64,000 bases of DNA from Heterocephalus glaber. Lineage: Eukaryota; Chordata; Mammalia; Rodentia; Bathyergidae. The stretch is from NCBI RefSeq assembly GCF_000247695.1, contig NW_004624752.1:1444773-1508772 (forward strand), given 5' to 3'. A program made the position numbers and the translations under genes. This document shows, piece after piece, positions 34,703 through 46,284 of the stretch (the stretch's first letter is position 1; each line of letters begins with the position of its first letter). The notes below the pieces were generated by a model. It ran no database searches, was not told where the DNA came from, and worked only from the letters and a program-made list of their open reading frames with translations.

Positions 34703-34883
34703 AGTGTTGTTGTTTTGTCTTGTTTTGTTTTTGAGACAGGGTCTCCCTATGTAGTTTAGGCTGGCCATGAAATCACTACGGAGCCCAGGCAGGCCTTGAA
34801 CTCACAGGGCTCCTCCAAGCTCAGCCTCCCAAGGGCTGGGATTACAGGTGTGCACCATCATGCCTGTCTATATAGTGTTGATG
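34703..34883 (-). repeat. B1 SINE with internal duplication
   Basis: Antisense B1 body 34713-34873. After the T-rich tail and 'gagacagggtctccctatgt', two related blocks ('tagtttaggctggccatgaa' and 'gagcccaggcaggccttgaa') give the roughly 29-base internal duplication of standard B1, then 'ggctgggattacaggtgtgc'. Flanks agttgttg-like: agtgttgttg (34703-34712) and agtgttgatg (34874-34883) are a probable 10-base target-site duplication with one mismatch. Confidence 0.9.
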
Positions 34884-36035
34884 CATTTTTCCATCTCTTC
34901 AACCGATTCCCCATGCTCCTGGAAGAATCTGTCCATTGTCATCCGAGTTTCCGCCCAACCTGGGGACCCTGAGCAGCCTCAGCCAATTGTGATCACTTCT
35001 GGCAGAGGAGCTGAGGCTCTCCCCTTGCCTCATCTCCTCTGACCTGAGTGGCAGAGCCACAGGACAGAAAGGGCTGCTCAGCCCACACTGGACACCATGG
35101 CCATGGGAGCCAGTGCATGGGATGGAGCCACGGAGAGGTGGCAGTGTGTCCGTGAGGACAGCTAACCTCTGTTATCCCAATAGTGAAGTTCATACTTGCA
35201 GGTGGAGGATGCCACAGTGACTTGGCACAGCCACAAGACAGGAGCATCTTTGGGCATCAGGGGCTGGAAAGTGGAGACCATAGCAGCGGAGTGGCCACCT
35301 GTGACACTGTGAGAATGCCACATGCTGGCCAGGCACCTAAGTCTCCAAAAAAGAAATGTGCTCAGGACAGAAATGTAATTCCTAAGACATTAGGAACTTG
35401 ATGTGTGGTTGGAAGACAGGGGGCTTCTACACTCTAGCATCGAGAATAAACAGGAGTAAACACGCTGCTGGTAAAAGATTCCAGGAAATTCTCCTGGCCA
35501 GATGTGGTCACCAGGATGCTGGGGAGCCTCTCTCTGAAGGCTGCGAGGGAGAGAGGGATGGAGACAGAGTTCGACAGGGAGATGAGAGAGAGACAGACAG
35601 CACTAGAGAGAGGGCTGAGAACTGCACCTCAGACCTCGGACACCTCTCACACATGGGGAGCCCACAAGAGGGGTGCAGCCGCTGTGAAAGAAAATCAGAT
35701 GGCCAAGAAACCCAGAACCTGGGCCGAAACACCTGTGACACCCAGGACTTACACCAACCTGGCAGCAGTCACACACCAAGTTGGTGCCCTCAGACCCTGA
35801 CCCGCAGCAGGGTGCCCAGAGGGCCAAGCCACCCAGACCACAGCAGGGAGATGCCTGGCTTCTGAGCACTCGCAGTCCAGTGTTGCCAATCAGCCTAGGG
35901 TTCTTCTGCTCAGTTCCCTTGGAAATCATGCATTGGCAAAATGCAGCTCTGCTAGCAGGCCATATGTCACCGGACTGTGCTGGATGCCAACAGTGGACAC
36001 GACTCACTGCTGGTCTCTGCCACAGCCTTTTCATG
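34884..36035. other. Unassigned sequence
   Basis: Mixed composition with a GA-rich stretch at 35545-35615. Frames up to 155 codons have no recognisable domain. Confidence 0.5.
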
Positions 36036-36144
36036 CTGGCTTGTGCTTTTCTTTTTAGTACTGGGAATCGAACTCGGGACCTTGTGCTTGTGAGGCAGGT
36101 GGTGGAACCTCTGGGCTAAATCCCCGGCCCTGGCTTGTGCTTTT
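36036..36144 (-). repeat. ID SINE with perfect 15-base target-site duplication
   Basis: The body (36051-36129) reads on the minus strand as a clean ID: GGCCGGGGATTTAGCCCAGA at the 5' end (A-box region), the central 'cacaagcacaaggtc' part, the B-box GAGTTCGATTCCC intact, and a short A-rich tail. It is flanked by ctggcttgtgctttt at 36036-36050 and 36130-36144, identical copies that mark LINE-1-style insertion. This is the youngest-looking SINE in the window. Confidence 0.95.
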
Positions 36145-37349
36145 GGTCCCTACCCCTTTACCCCATTGGCTACTGGCCTCTGGAGCTCTTTGGTGCTAAC
36201 AGTTGAGGGTTTGTTGCTCTTTCTTTAGAAATGACCACCCTGTCCACACTACTCAGGATAAGAATACTAAGTAGATTTATAGTACTTCTGGAGCCCATGC
36301 TACCTCATGACCAGGTTTACAGGAGGATCAAAGTGAGTCTTTATTTTATCAGGGCCTGTGCTGCAGCACAGCAGGTCAGGCCACAGGAGGGAGTCCTCCT
36401 AGACTAACCCAGAAGTGGCTGCAGAGGGAGTGCTGCTTATGTAGCAGTAAGGGGCAGGACTGAAAGCTTGCTGCACATGCTGGGTATGCAAATAAGCAAC
36501 CCAGACACCTCTCTTCCTGGTCTCAGACACTCTTCAAAAAGGCAGCGCTATTGCTGGGACCAGGGGAGGGCGCCATGCTGCCTGGCTGGCTGCAGTCATG
36601 TTGGAGTGGAGAGTGGAGGTTTGATCCGGGGAGGGCATGGAAACAAGCTGTCCTGTCCACTGGGGGTCTGAGGGGACCAAAGAGATGTGAGTGTGGAGGA
36701 AATACGCTGGCCACCTGCCCCTCCAAGGCCCACAAGAAGAATGAGAGTCAGGAGCTTCTGCTCTGTTACCTACAGTGGGTGCCCGGTGCAGAGCACTAGG
36801 ACTGATGGGAAGGAGGGAGGGCGCTCCCGTGGGTGGGGGGCAGCAGAGGCCGAGCCACAGGGCACCGGGGAGGGGGTGGAGGTGAGGCAGAGACAGAGAA
36901 GCCAGCACAGCAGGGACGAAGCCACACTCGAGAGGCTGCCCGGGGTGCTGCTGAGGTTCCAGCTCCTCTGTGGGGACCTCGATGGGGACTGGGGTGCTCA
37001 GGTCATGGAGCAGAGGGAGGCAGTACCGCAGAGCACCAGGCCCCGCTGCAGGCTGGACTGGCCCTTCTCTAGCTCGTGAGGGAAGGACTTGGCCTCCAGG
37101 CCTGGGCGTAAGACTTGCCAGACAAAGACAGATGTAGCCCCACAGGGACTGGGGTTCAGAGAGACCCTGGGAGAAGAGCTGCCCCTGCCTGGTCCTCCAG
37201 AGCCCTGGAGCCTGGCCACCAGGACCCACTGGACCTGCAGGTACCCCACTTTCCACTGCCTAGGCCCCCAGAAGCTTCCCAAAGGTCCACCCATCCCAGC
37301 CTGTCCTCCTTAGCCAACTTCCCCATGCAGACACGAGTGACAGGAAGGC
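36145..37349. other. GC-rich unassigned sequence, no gene recognised
   Basis: A 241-codon minus frame (36534-37256) and a 157-codon-scale set of plus frames overlap the same DNA; none has a recognisable domain. The segment 36330-36500 is compact and unique, with an exact octamer at 36486-36493, but shows nothing else. Confidence 0.5.
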
Positions 37350-37650
37350 CCCTCCCGGCCGCAGATGTCTCTTCCTAGAACTGTACCCATGCCTCCGCCT
37401 GCCGCCTGGCCCAGCCACCCGCACCGGGGTTAGGACCTCCACAGCAGCCAGGTGTGGTGAGCCGGGGACAGAAGGCGACCACAGCTTGCCGTGGACAGCC
37501 TGGTCTCCCCGGTGTGCTGCCGTATCTCCCGGCGGGCCCTGCTTCTAACCCACCACAGTGCACCTCTTTCCTGTTGTCTTAATTGCTGTGCTAATTAGAA
37601 GTCTCTGTTCACCGGGGCAGCAGCGAGGCGACCCCGCGCCTGAGGGTCAT
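37350..37650. other. Small CpG-rich cluster
   Basis: CpGs are visibly denser here than elsewhere in the window, for example cccggcgggccc at 37528-37539 and gcgaggcgaccccgcgcc at 37623-37640. The cluster is too short and uneven to call a promoter island. It brackets the homeodomain motif pair at 37579-37598. Confidence 0.4.
37579..37598. promoter_or_regulatory. Paired homeodomain-type sites
   Basis: ttaatt and ctaattag lie 6 bases apart, within a CpG-rich cluster. A paired arrangement like this can bind cooperating homeodomain proteins. Function is inferred. Confidence 0.3.
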
Positions 37651-37859
37651 GGAGTATGCTGGGCCCCTGGGTCATGGTGTGGGCTCTGCACCAACTCTTG
37701 GGGGAATGGAGGGTAAAATTGCTTTTCCCGCTGAAAAGTCAGGAGACATGGTCTTTTCCCGTTTCCCTGTTTCTCTTTCTACTTCTGTTAATGTTTAAGG
37801 GGGGAACTCGGACCTGTGCTTTGGGCGGTTGTTCTTCCCCCTGTTCCCCCGGAAGGGCA

Positions 37860-38170
37860 GGGGAAGAACTTAAAATGATCAGCCTCACTCTTTCCTAATC
37901 ATGGAAAATCAACCTGCAGAGGAAAATGCAATCTGAATTTTCTGAAGCGGCACCCTGAATGTTGACCAACTGCCAGGCTTGCGAGCCAGGGCCCCTCTGG
38001 GGACAGGGACCTCAGTGTGGCTGAGCCCATTGGCATGTTGTCTTCATAAAACCAGCTGACACATTCTAATAAGCTCAATAAAATAAGAAATTTTATGCTT
38101 TCTCACCAAAAAATGGCTCCAACACTTAGATGGAACACAGATTCGATGGCATGGCCAGCTGTGAGCACAC
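37860..38170. promoter_or_regulatory. Candidate regulatory island
   Basis: AT-rich, apparently unique: cctaatcatgg near 37895, ataagctcaataaaataag near 38070-38088. No repeat recognised. Similar in style to the other islands. Confidence 0.28.
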
Positions 38171-39027
38171 ATGGGGCAGCGTGAGGTAAGCTTGCAGGAC
38201 ACTGCAGGTAAATAACGTCCAGTGTGGTTCCCTGCGAGGCAGCTGTTGGGGGACTGCAGCCTCTGCCCCTGCACCTACCCCTTGGCCAGCTCCCAGGAAG
38301 GAGCTCTGGGGACACAGACAGAGGGATTATCCAGGAGCCAGGCTGGGGACCCAGGAAGGACAGCCTGTGTCAACTCCAGCAGACTCTGAGGTCACCCAGG
38401 GGTGACAGAGGAAGAGCCACGTGCTGCCCTCTGGGTTTGTGGCTCCTCCCCCCACTCTCAGCTAGGGAAGTTTCCAGGGGCTGCAGAGGAAGTGCATTGC
38501 CAGGCCGAGGCTCCAGGGCGGTAGTGCGGCACTTCAGCCAGTGTCCCTGCACGGCACTTCCAGCAGATCCAGACTCAGGGCGGCAGATGGGCCATTTATC
38601 TACCTATGGTCTCCACCTGTGGCCACCCACAGGAAATGGGGTGTGTCCCTGCAGCTTCGAGGTCCCAATGTGGAGAGACCCTCATATCCTTGTGGAAGGA
38701 AACAGGGTCACCCTTAGTCTGCCCGAGACTCCTGGGTGCCCTCCATTTGTCCTGAACAGCTCTGGACCCAGCGAGGGACAGCAGAGAAATCCCCAGAGAC
38801 ACAGCACAGGACCATAGGACAGTCCCTGGAGAGCCATGTCCCAGATCTATTTCACTTTGATGACAACAAAGCCATGAAGTGGAGGGGAACCCTTGATTCC
38901 CTCAGCCGCAGCTGTCTACCCATGAAGCAGGGCAGAAAGGACACTTCCTGTGCTGGACACGCTGGCCTGTCCCTAGGGCTCCTCCTCGCTCCCTGCATTG
39001 CTGTCACTGCATCACTGGGGTGGCTTC
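38171..39027. other. GC-rich unassigned sequence
   Basis: A 197-codon plus frame (38224-38817) has no recognisable domain and overlaps minus frames. Confidence 0.55.
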
Positions 39028-39300
39028 TTTTTCTTTTCTTTTTTCTTTTAAATTCTGTCATTGGTACATTTTAGGTATACGATACATTTACATTTATCAC
39101 TGGGTACTTGTACCTGTACATGATGCATCTTGGTTCTTATTTTTTCCCCATTCCCAGCCCTCCCTTCACCCTCTCCACCCTTCCCTATTTACAAAGACTT
39201 TGTTTCCATGTTTTCCTTCTTCTCATCATTTTTCCTTTCCCTTCTTTCCTTTCCCCTGCCCCTCTGTGGTGGCTTCTTGTAGGGATCCCTCCAGCAGCTC
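39028..39300 (-). mobile_element. Probable LINE 3'-end fragment, antisense, with poly(A)
   Basis: It opens with a T-rich run (39028-39053) that reads as a poly(A) tail on the minus strand. 'cattggtacattttaggtat' and a pyrimidine-rich stretch with 'ccattcccagccctcc' follow, typical of the antisense 3' UTR of rodent or mammalian LINE-1. Family not assigned. Confidence 0.5.
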
Positions 39301-39324
39301 TCCACCTCTGACCTCAACATCCAC

Positions 39325-39411
39325 GGACCTCTAGGTACCTGCTCAGTGCCCAGGGATCCCTGGCTGCCTGCTCGATGTCCAGGGACCTCAGGTCACTTGC
39401 TTGGTGCCCTT
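39325..39411. repeat. Minisatellite, three 29-base units
   Basis: Units at 39325-39353, 39354-39382 and 39383-39411 each begin gga(c/t)c and share a tgct(c/t) and g(t)cc(c)ag/tt core. The units are diverged but exactly in register at 29 bases. Confidence 0.85.
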
Positions 39412-40129
39412 TGGCCTCACAAGGCCTCCTCAATTGGCAAGGGTCTGCCTTGGGTTCTATCATAGCATGGCCAGGGTGAGAGGCCACTGCCTTTATGGAG
39501 CCACATAGAGGGTACCAGTTTGTGAGGTGAAGATGGGACTCCATATAGACATAAAGCTCTTTTTGAAAGTAATCCATTTTGTCAGATTTCCCCTGTGGGG
39601 TCACCTATATGTCCTCACTTCGATGTTGTATCCTTTCTGAGCCTGAGCTTTACCTCAAGTACTTCAAATTCAGATGCTGACTGCAGTGAGGTCCAGAGCC
39701 CATGGGTGGGGAGGACATTCCAGGACTCTTCTCCACAGACCCTGAGCCTGCAGGGAGGGTCATCTTTATTCAGAAGTGTGAGCGATGAGTTCTTCATATA
39801 ACTGTCAAAAGTAATACAATAAGTAAATAATTCTGAAAAATGGCTTTCCTGTAAATGCATTTTAACTACTCCAAGGGGCTGCATCTCAAAGACCCAAATC
39901 CTAGATCCAATTGCTGCTTGCTGCCAGGGTCCCCTGGGCCTGCCTCCCTCCCTTCTCAGCAAAGTGGTCCAAGTCATTAATATTCCCCTGCTCAGATGCC
40001 CCAGGAGTCCCTGCTCTACACCACTCCCTCCTCTGCAGTCAAGTCCAGCAAAGCTTCCACCTGGTGGCACTGTGAATGTGACCCTTCTTCATCTGAGGTG
40101 CCGTGAACATTCACACACACAAATTTCAC
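39412..40129. other. Unassigned sequence
   Basis: The AT-rich part at 39780-39870 is unique-looking. No gene or repeat recognised. Confidence 0.5.
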
Positions 40130-40333
40130 TGAGATCTTTGTCCATTCACCTGCAGTTTTAAGAAATCATTTAGAGCAACGTCTTGCATACCTGGCCCTAT
40201 TTCCCCCAAGATGACATCTTATGGCACTATAGCAAAATACATTAGTGTCAGTAAGGCCACTGATCACATTCAGATGTCCCCAGTGTTGCTCATATTCCTG
40301 TGTGTGTGAGTGAATGAGAGACAGAGACAGAGA

Positions 40334-40336
<3 letters not shown>

Positions 40337-40370
<34 letters not shown>
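40337..40370. repeat. (GA)n microsatellite inside LINE-1
   Basis: Clean GA dinucleotide run within the LINE-1 3' UTR, where related elements carry a GT tract. It is preceded by gtgtgtgtgag near 40299 and mixed gagaca units. Confidence 0.95.
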
Positions 40371-43300
40371 TCCAATGAGCTCAGGTGTCCTTCAAATACT
40401 TCAACACCAGGCCCACCTTCAAATACCCACCACCGGGCCCCTTGCTGCCCTTCCATGACCACTGCCCCCAGCCCGGCCCCTGTCAGCCACTATCAGTCCT
40501 CCTTTATAAAAGATCCCCATTTAAAAATATTAGATAAGTGGACCTGTGCCTCATATTACCATTAGGACTGAGCTTTTTGTTCTGTGTCATTTCCTGAAGA
40601 TTTGTCCACCTTGTCATCCACATCATGGGCCCTCCTTGTCACTACTGAGAGCTTTCTCACAGTGTGGACCTCCCACAGTCAATCCAGCCCTGCACTCACT
40701 GCAGGGCACGTGGGCTGCTTCTTCGCTTTGTGGATCATGAGTCCAGCATTTGTGGATATTGGTGGTATTGCTGGATCCACTAAACAGACCCAATGAATTC
40801 TGCCTTTTGTGAGAACGCAAGCTTTCATTTCTCTAGGACAAGTGCTCAAGAATAGAATGGCTGGCTGCTTGGAAATTAGACATTTAGTTTTTAGGGAACT
40901 GCCAAACCAGTAGTGCAGAGGGATCAGACTGGCCAGAGTCCTCCCCAGCACTGAGTGTGCCTTCTCAACGCAGCCATTCAGATTGGGGCACAGATGCCTC
41001 CTTGTGGTGTTAGCCTACATTTTCTTCCTGGAAAATGATACTGAACTTTTTGTCAGGTGTTTATTTGCCATGGCTTTTTGGTAAAGCTTTTGTTCTTGTG
41101 CCTATTTTTTAACTCAATTTATTTCTTACATTGGGTCTTCAGAGTTCATCCCCTATTCCCTCAGATGTGTGGTTTGGACATATTTTCTCCACCTAACCTG
41201 TAGTCTGCCGCTCTTTTCTTGCCCTACTCACACGGACTTTCACAGAGGAAAAATTTTAGGTTTTATAAGTTTCAATCTGTCTCTTGTGGATAATGTTTCC
41301 ACTTGTCAGTCTAAGAACTGTTTGCTTAGCTATAGAAGATGTTCTATTTTTTTACAGTCATAATTTACATTTAAAATGTTAAGTCCAGGACCCATTAGGA
41401 GTTAGTTTGTTGTAAGGTGTGTGAATTTTAAAGGTGCATTACTTTTGCCCACAGATTTCCATTTGCTCTTTATTGTAAGTCTCCCAACCCATCAATGTGG
41501 TGTGTCTGCTCATTCATTTAGGTCATCTCTGAATACTTTTACCCGCATTTAAAAACTTCTTAGCATACAATATCTTGCCTAGATTTTGCTTTTCATAAGG
41601 ATTGTGAATGGTATTGTATTTTATAATTCGGTTTTCTCACGTACTCTGTTCCTACATAGATTTGCCAATAACTTTTTTGTCTTGATCTTGCTTCCTAGAC
41701 CTCGCTGAATCCATTAATTCTAAGAATTTGTTTGTAGATTTCATGGGATTTTCTATTTAGAGACAGGCATGTCATCTTCAAAAAGGAATAATTTTATTTC
41801 TTTCCAACTTGCATGTTTTCCCCTTGTGTTTTTTCAGTAGCTAGAACTTCCCATAGTGGAGATGGTAGTCATCACCCCACTCTCTGGCTTGGGGGGAACA
41901 CTTCTCCCTGTTAAATACAAATCCAGCTCTAGAATTTGTGCACATTCTCCTTTGTCAAGAGCTGTTCCCCTTCCCCTTCGGTTCATAACTTGGTGAGAGT
42001 CTCGCTTATAAACAAAGATGGCATTTTGTCGAATTTCCCGACATCAATTAATGTAATCCTATGACTTTTGTGTTCCTTGTCATTATAATATGGTGGATGA
42101 CACTGATTTTCTGATGTTGCACACCTGGAATAAATCCCACTTGGTCATTATGTACTGTTTTTTTTTTTTTGGGCAGTATGTACAGCTATTTTTATAATTC
42201 AGTTTGCTAATGTTCTCTTCAGTGTTTTTGCATCAAAGTTCACAAGCGATCCTTGTTCCTGGCTCTCTCTTTTTATACTGACCTCATCTGCTTTGGGATG
42301 AAGTTAATACTGGCCTCGGGAGATGTACTGGGGAGTGTTCCTTCCTCTTCTATTTTCTGAAACATAGTGTGTAAAATTGGTGTTACTTCTTTAAATGCTA
42401 GAATTATCCAGTGACGTTATCTGAGCCTGGAAATTTCCTCTTTGAAGATTTTCAACTCAAAAACTCTATGTCCTTAATGATTATCATACCATTAAGAGTA
42501 TTAAGTTTTGGCTGAGAGTTGGTGGTCTGCAGTTTTGGGGCCTTGGCCTTCTGAGTCATTGAATGTAGTGAGAGAAGTTGTTGGTAGAATTCTGGAATCA
42601 TATTTCTAAGGGCCGTAGGATCTATGGTGATACTCCCTATGCCATTTATAATATTGGTGATTTTTTCTTCATTCTTTATTTTTCTTAATCCTGTTACAGG
42701 TATATACTTTTATTGAGTTTCTGAAGGTTTTTGTTTCATTAATTTTCTCTATTTTTCTTGTCTTCAGTTTCCTTGGTTCCCATCTTTACCTTTATTAATC
42801 CCTCCTTTTGCTTGTCTCTGTTTCTGTTGCTTTCGTTTTTCTAGGTCCTTGAGGTGGGAATTTAGATTATTTATTTCAAAGTTCCCATCACTTTTTGTGT
42901 AAGCAATTATATAAATAAATTTCATTCTCAGCCCTGATATAGCTGTATCACTCAAACTTTGATACATTAGGGGTTTTTTCTTTCATTCAAGTCTGTTTAT
43001 TAATATTTTTGTTCCTTCAAAATTCCCCCTTTAATGTATGGATTATTTAGAAAGGTGAAGTCTAATTTCCATCTATTGAAGGATGTTTTTACTCTGTTTG
43101 GGTTTCTATGTGGCCAGAGAACATAATCCGTACGCTATCCACACTCTCAGGCGTGCTGAGACTTCACAATTTGAGTTATGCTGTGTCTTGTGCGGAGCAC
43201 AGCGAGAGCCCTGTGTACCCCGTGGCTGCTGTATGGGGTTCTGTGCGTGGCCATCAGACCCGTTTCTCCACTGTGGCCTTCTAGTTTCCTCCACCCTTGC

Positions 43301-43594
43301 TGGTTTTCCGTCTTGGAGCTCTGGCTCTTGTGGGAGGGCCAGTGTGTAGGTCCCATCTATGCTCATTTAGGAGGTCAAGTCTTCCTGGTAGATTGAGCTT
43401 TCTATTGTAACGTAACATCACTGCTTCTAGTCATGTTCTTGGCTTTGAAGTCTATTTTTTATCAGATGTTACTGTAGCCACTGCCTCTTCTTTGTAATAA
43501 TGTCTACACTATGTATCTACTTCCGGTCCTTTTACCTTCAGCTCCCCTTCATACTGAATATGGAATAATTTTCTCATAAGTAGCATATAGATTG

Positions 43595-43618
43595 TGTGTG
43601 CGTGTGTGTGTGTGTGTT
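43595..43618. repeat. (GT)n microsatellite inside LINE-1
   Basis: Short GT dinucleotide run with one CG interruption, within the antisense LINE-1. Confidence 0.9.
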
Positions 43619-44807
43619 TATTCACTCTGCCAATGCCTTTGTGTTTTACATGGCTTGTGTATTTAATCCATTACATTTCAGGTAATTATTGGGAAGTTGG
43701 CACTTACGTCTGGCATTTTGTTATTTTCTGTTAGTTTATTTCAGTTTGTTTCTCCATTTCTTGACATCCTCTGGGTTAAATGATCGCATCTTAGGATTTT
43801 GTCTTCATTTGCTCACAGCATTTTCCATGTGCCAGTTTGTATTAGTCTGGCATAGTGACTCTCTGTCTTTCAGTACACACTTGGGACTCTTCAGCACCTG
43901 CAGCACCCCCCATGCAGGGGCACCTGGATCACACTGCTGTGCTCTCGTCCCTGCCATTTGTCCACGTGTGTTCAATCACCAAACACGCTATGAAGTTCAG
44001 GGGGAGAAAGGCCCCTGTGCCCCGGTCCTTGCCTGCTTGTGTCCTTGTTCTGACATCACGGGTTCCTAACATCCTTCCCTTCCACAGGGAGAACTTCCTG
44101 GGCCAGCCGTTGATGGTGGGTCCGGGAGAGACACGTTCTTTTCGGGTTCCTTCATCTGAGCATATTTTCATTTCTCCTTCGTTCCTGAAGGATCGCCTTA
44201 CCAGATTTAGAGCTCACAGTTTAACAACTCCTTCAGCAATTGAGAAACGCTGTGCCTCCTGCCCGCCCCAGGCCGGCATGGTTTCAGATGAGGACTTGTC
44301 CCTCAGGTTGGTGTCTCCCGGCTGGCACGTTGCCTCTTCCTGGCTGGTTTCTGGATCTTTTTCTTTATTATTCAGAATTGTAACTACGATGTGTCTCAGA
44401 ATGCATTTCTTCTGGTTCAGCCTGCCTGTGGTTTGCCTGGCTTTCTGGCATCTAGAAGTTTGTGTCTTTCACCAATTTGGGAAGCTTTAAGTCAGTGATC
44501 ATCTCTCCGAATACCTCCCAGGTCCCTCTCTGCCTGCTTTGTGGTGGTGCTCTGATGACCTGAATGGGGTCTTTTGCTGGACCCCAGAGCTCTGTGTGCA
44601 TCTGTTTTCCGGAGCCACTGTGCTGTCTTTCAGATCAGGGGACTGTGTCCTCACCCTCACAACTGTGGGTTATGTCCTGTGACCGAACTCATCCACCATT
44701 TGTTCTGGTCTTGTGTGTTTGGTTCTATATTTTCCTTTGTTCTTTAAGAACTTCTGTTTTTCCTGGATTGTGTAACATTTTCACTGTTTTTGAGAGCATC
44801 TGTGAGG

Positions 44808-44890
44808 GCTGGGTGTGGGCCTCAGTGTAGGACAAGGGGTTAGCACACGCTAGGTGAGGTCCCGGGTTCCAAAAATTAAAATGAAAAAGG
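44808..44890 (+). repeat. ID SINE inserted at the edge of the LINE-1
   Basis: gggctgggtgtgggcctcag is an A-box-side ID start. 'ggttagcacacgctaggtga' is the central part. ggtcccgggttcc at 44860-44872 is the B-box side, and an A-rich tail follows to about 44890. It lies at the upstream end of the recognisable LINE-1. Confidence 0.8.
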
Positions 44891-46066
44891 AACATATGTA
44901 ATGGATTGTTAGACCATCTTGTGCATGCTTTAAACCCTTGCCAGGTCACCCTGGCACCTGGCTCCCGGGCATGGTGTCAGCTACCCGTCTTCTATCTTTC
45001 AGGCTCTCGGTGCGACATGCACTCTCAGGGCTCTCTTTGGGCACCTGGTCTGAGATGTTAGCAGACTGCGACCTTCTCCACCTCTCAGCCTGCATTGTCA
45101 CCTGTGGTTTAGTGGATAGAACCGGGCTGACCCTTGCAGGCTGGGATTCCAAGGATGCTATAACTTGCAGTTCTGGCCATGTTCATGTGGTTTCCTGGCT
45201 CACCTGGTCCCATCTGCCACTACCCAAGAGGAGGAAGGAGCTACTGGGCCCGGGTCTCTCAGCTGGAGTAGGGGGACCACCAGCATGTTCTGCTGCTCTG
45301 GGGTCTCCTGACAGCTGCCTCATGTTGCTCTTTCAGAGGAAAAAGAATTGAGGCATCAAGGAAAGGGAAGGGGAGTGCAAGCTCTGGCTCCTGTTTCTCA
45401 TGGGAACTGTGGGCTCTCCCTTACTGGTGGTGACACACTTGCCTGGTATTGTCCAGGCCATTTCTGCTCCACCCAGGCCCTGCCACCTGCATTGCTAAGC
45501 GAGGCATCAGGCATCAGTGGGTCTCAATCTTTTTCTGTTCCCTTCACGGGGGGATACCAGACCCCTCTTACTCTGTGGTCTCCAACTCTGGAGCCCTGGC
45601 CAGGCCGCCTCTCCTCCCTGGCTCATCTCCTACCCTGTTTCTACAAAACAGAGAGGCCTGCTGGGGAGGCACAGAGAAGCCAGGCTGCACTGTGAGGCCT
45701 GGAGTAGGGAGCCATGTGTTCTTCTGCCTCTTAGCCGAGATAGTCCCTACAATTCACTGTTTAAAGTGTGTGACTCAGTGGTGTTACCGCACTCCAGAGC
45801 TGTTCTGCCACAGCCACTCATCCCAGCACAAGCTCATCCTGTCAGTCAGGAAGCCTGCATGCAACTCCGGTAGCGGCACTGGCTCAGCCCGGCCTGGGCA
45901 TCAGGGACGGCACTGGCCATGTCCACAACCAAGCTGAGAAGGGGTAGTGGGTTTGGCAGGTTCCTACCAAACGCTGAAGAGCTGCCTTTTGTACAAAGGA
46001 GACAAGAAAAAGCAGAGCCCTGAAGTGAGGGGTAGCAGCTACCAGGAGGGGAGAGGCCCCTGGGCT
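44891..46066. other. Unassigned sequence
   Basis: Mixed to GC-rich. Frames of 115-162 codons have no recognisable domain. Confidence 0.55.
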
Positions 46067-46284
46067 GCCAGAGGAGGAGGAGGAGGAAGAGAAGAGAAAC
46101 AGGAAGAGGAAGAGGAAGATGAGGAAAAGGAGGAGCAGGAGGAAGAGGAAGAAGAGGTGGAGCAGGAGGAGGAGGAAGAGATGAAGGAGGAGGAAGAAGA
46201 GAAGATACAGAAGGAAGAGAAGGAGGAAGAGGAGGAGGAAGAGGAAGAAAGAATGGATGAGGAAGAGGAGGAAGAGCAGGCTGC
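46067..46284. repeat. Polypurine (GGA/GAA)n tract, about 220 bases
   Basis: Nearly all purine on the plus strand with only scattered pyrimidines. Read in frame it gives a long glutamate run within a 127-codon frame (45947-46330), and the other strand gives Ser/Leu runs. This is how low-complexity GA-rich DNA looks in any frame. Likely triplex-prone. Confidence 0.9.

Larger units (their letters stand above)
40130..44805 (-). mobile_element. Ancient LINE-1 (L1M type), long antisense copy
   Basis: Reading left to right on the plus strand, blocks follow the antisense order of an old LINE-1. The 3' UTR is at 40130-40560 (the 'atttcccccaagatgacatctta' block near 40199, with a GT/GA tract). The ORF2 C-terminus and reverse transcriptase extend to about 42500. 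The RT active-site motif reads F-E-D-D-M on the minus strand at 41768-41782, and 'aataaatcccacttggtcat' is at 42129-42148. The ORF2 endonuclease side is near 43100-43500 ('tggccagagaacat' at 43112), with upstream regions to 44800 ('gtttcagatgagga' near 44280 and 'ccaatttgggaagct' near 44473). Many stops. Inactive. Confidence 0.85.

Noticed and set aside
36051..36129. tRNA gene in the best-preserved ID
   Set aside because: Intact A and B boxes but ID length and flanking target-site duplications; it is a retroposed SINE.
36330..36530. Possible LTR fragment
   Set aside because: Compact unique-looking stretch with no TG...CA ends, polyadenylation signal or target duplication that I could identify.
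39325..39411. CRISPR-like array
   Set aside because: Direct tandem units without spacers in a mammalian context; it is a minisatellite.
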